Source: Actinomycetota bacterium | GTDB lineage: Bacteria > Actinomycetota > Actinomycetes > Nanopelagicales > Nanopelagicaceae | Reading direction: 5' to 3' | Length of the DNA stretch: 23,832 nucleotides | Assembly: GCA_009705235.1 (NCBI GenBank) | Contig: WLCR01000003.1 | Span: forward strand, 1-23,832 | In this document: positions 23,009 through 23,832 of the stretch, one piece after another | Position numbering within the stretch: the first letter of the stretch is position 1 | Layout of the letters: every line of letters begins with the position of its first letter | The notes under the pieces: generated by a model | Seen by the model: the letters and a program-made list of their open reading frames with translations, nothing else | What the model was told of the DNA's origin: nothing | The model's database searches: none | Program-made: the position numbers and the translations under genes

Positions 23009-23767
23009 CTATCGTAGATGAATTACATCGGCAGATTGAACATGAGTCCCATCATCCAAGATGAGCGCGCCAGTATCAGAAATGGATTCTGCTCGAGCCA
23101 GATGTGTAGCTCCGCCAGGATATTCAACGCGAACATCTTTGCCTAATGTGGCACATAGATGAAGGTACAGGGCTTGAACCTCGTCAATACCTTGATCCCA
23201 TTGAACAAAATGCTCTTCAAACTCTTCTAGCACCTCGCATAGAATTTCATCTCTTGTTAAATCAACTCCACCTTCAACAAGCAATGAGGTTGCAGTTTCT
23301 ACAGGTAGTTGATCTTCACTCATTCCAACATTAATGCCGATGCCAATCACTACGCCGTCACCAACTATTTCGGCGATTAGACCTGAAACTTTTTTATTAT
23401 TAATCAAAATATCATTAGGCCACTTAACAGATGCGTGAAAAGCATGAAGAGCTTTTGCAACACTGCATCCGGCAATTAAAGGAAGCCATCCCCAGTCATC
23501 ACGATTGCGTTTTGGTTCGATGTAAAAAGAAAATAGTAAAGCACTTCCCTTTGGTGCCTCGAAGGTGCGATCTAATCGCCCTCGACCTGCTGTTTGAAAC
23601 TCTGCAGCGATTACATCACCTACTTGTGCATCACCATCACGTACGCGTTGCACTAAATCGCCTTGCGTTGAACTCGTGAGTTGAACCACGCTTACTCGCC
23701 AGTAAGGCGTAACTAATCTATTGATCTCTGCTGGATCAAGCGCTGCACTTAACAATTCTTTGCCCAC
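23009..23767 (-). CDS. birA: Biotin--[acetyl-CoA carboxylase] ligase
   Basis: A 252-residue class I biotin protein ligase that attaches biotin to a carboxylase carrier domain; the adjacent acyl-CoA carboxylase gene fits that role. The catalytic motifs are QTAGRGRLDRTF (59-69, biotinyl-AMP loop GRGR at 61-64), KWPNDILINNKKVSGLIAEI (115-134) and IGIGINVG. The usual Trp after the GRGR loop is Phe here. There is no N-terminal helix-turn-helix, so it is not a BirA repressor. An ATG at 23803 would place the start inside the divergent gene. The GTG at 23767 is preferred because TACGGT lies 7 nt upstream. The C-terminal domain (about 200-252) is SH3-like. Confidence 0.92.
   Translation of the reverse strand: MGKELLSAALDPAEINRLVTPYWRVSVVQLTSSTQGDLVQRVRDGDAQVGDVIAAEFQTAGRGRLDRTFEAPKGSALLFSFYIEPKRNRDDWGWLPLIAGCSVAKALHAFHASVKWPNDILINNKKVSGLIAEIVGDGVVIGIGINVGMSEDQLPVETATSLLVEGGVDLTRDEILCEVLEEFEEHFVQWDQGIDEVQALYLHLCATLGKDVRVEYPGGATHLARAESISDTGALILDDGTHVQSADVIHLR
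23011..23016 (-). promoter_or_regulatory. -10 box (TACGAT) for leaderless purK transcript
   Basis: On the minus strand TACGAT is followed by aggccg and the GTG at 23004 (6 nt). Its downstream-most base on the + strand, 23011, is also part of the birA stop codon. Confidence 0.5.
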
Positions 23768-23773
23768 GACTAG

Positions 23774-23779
23774 TACCGT
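23774..23779 (+). promoter_or_regulatory. -10 box (TACCGT) for leaderless carboxylase transcript
   Basis: TACCGT is followed by acgccc and the ATG at 23786 (6 nt). It overlaps the minus-strand birA box by five bases. Confidence 0.6.
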
Positions 23780-23780
23780 A
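23775..23780 (-). promoter_or_regulatory. -10 box (TACGGT) for leaderless birA transcript
   Basis: On the minus strand TACGGT is followed by seven bases and the GTG at 23767. With 23774-23779 it forms a nearly symmetric divergent promoter within GTACCGTAC. Confidence 0.6.
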
Positions 23781-23785
23781 CGCCC

Positions 23786-23832
23786 ATGAGCCGTGATCTG
23801 CATACAACTGCCGGAAAAATAGAAGACCTTCG
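23786..23832 (+). CDS. Acyl-CoA carboxylase beta subunit (PccB/AccD-like), N-terminal fragment
   Basis: Only the first 15 codons are inside the window, reading MSRDLHTTAGKIEDL. The HTTAGKxxDLR start is typical of carboxyltransferase beta subunits of actinobacterial acetyl- or propionyl-CoA carboxylases. The substrate cannot be told from this fragment. The divergent birA gene, which would biotinylate the partner alpha subunit, supports the call. The ATG is preceded by a TACCGT box at 6 nt and no ribosome binding site. Confidence 0.75.
   Translation, partial: MSRDLHTTAGKIEDL

Noticed and set aside
1-23832. CRISPR arrays, insertion sequences, prophage, toxin-antitoxin or defence genes, tRNA and rRNA genes
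   Set aside because: No regular direct repeats, transposase or phage motifs, or tRNA-like cloverleaf were seen; gaps are too short to hold most of these.

Overview
The window is a densely packed stretch of actinobacterial chromosome with low GC for that phylum. By eye it is AT-richer than typical actinomycetes, with genes full of AAA, GAA, ATT and TTA codons. The gene families are strongly actinobacterial: a mycothiol deacetylase (MshB), actinobacterial-type DapD, DUF3117, a cytosolic MgtE_N/CBS protein, DUF1003, a TatB-HtrA-Mrp block and a LytR-CpsA-Psr protein. Low GC, almost no intergenic DNA, many 1-4 bp start/stop overlaps and overlapping convergent gene ends suggest a small streamlined genome, such as the freshwater acI (Nanopelagicales) type. 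That lineage assignment is an inference.

Layout. (1) 1-4100: 3' end of cysS; mshB with a small membrane protein downstream; a divergent TetR regulator followed by a DEAD-box RNA helicase. (2) 3461-5800, minus strand: EamA permease, PHP phosphoesterase and MarC, with overlapping ends. (3) 5823-7610, plus strand: MgtE_N/CBS protein and DUF1003 membrane protein. (4) 7578-12758, minus strand: sigma-region-4-only protein, DUF3117, leucyl aminopeptidase, O-methyltransferase, HtrA, TatB, Mrp. From memory this resembles a condensed version of the Mycobacterium tuberculosis Rv1201c-Rv1232c order, but sigE and rseA are missing next to htrA. (5) 12782-14694: SRPBCC protein, LOG phosphoribohydrolase and divergent dapD. 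(6) 14644-21002: an envelope-polysaccharide region with GT2 glycosyltransferase, ABC-2 permease, ABC ATPase and SpoIID-like protein on the minus strand, and LCP ligase plus UDP-glucose dehydrogenase on the plus strand. (7) 20998-23832: CoA-binding protein, purE, purK, birA and the first codons of an acyl-CoA carboxylase beta subunit.

No tRNA, rRNA, insertion sequence, prophage, CRISPR array or long repeat was seen. No gap without a gene exceeds about 100 bp; the largest (12471-12563) holds a perfect 8-bp hairpin. I found no cassette that looks like an undescribed system. The most interesting signals are regulatory. Nearly every transcription-unit head has a TANNNT -10 box 6-8 nt before its start codon, implying leaderless mRNAs, while several internal genes carry Shine-Dalgarno sites. 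Two divergent pairs share overlapping, symmetric -10 boxes. One gene appears to start at ATT. A 64-residue protein is only a sigma region 4.
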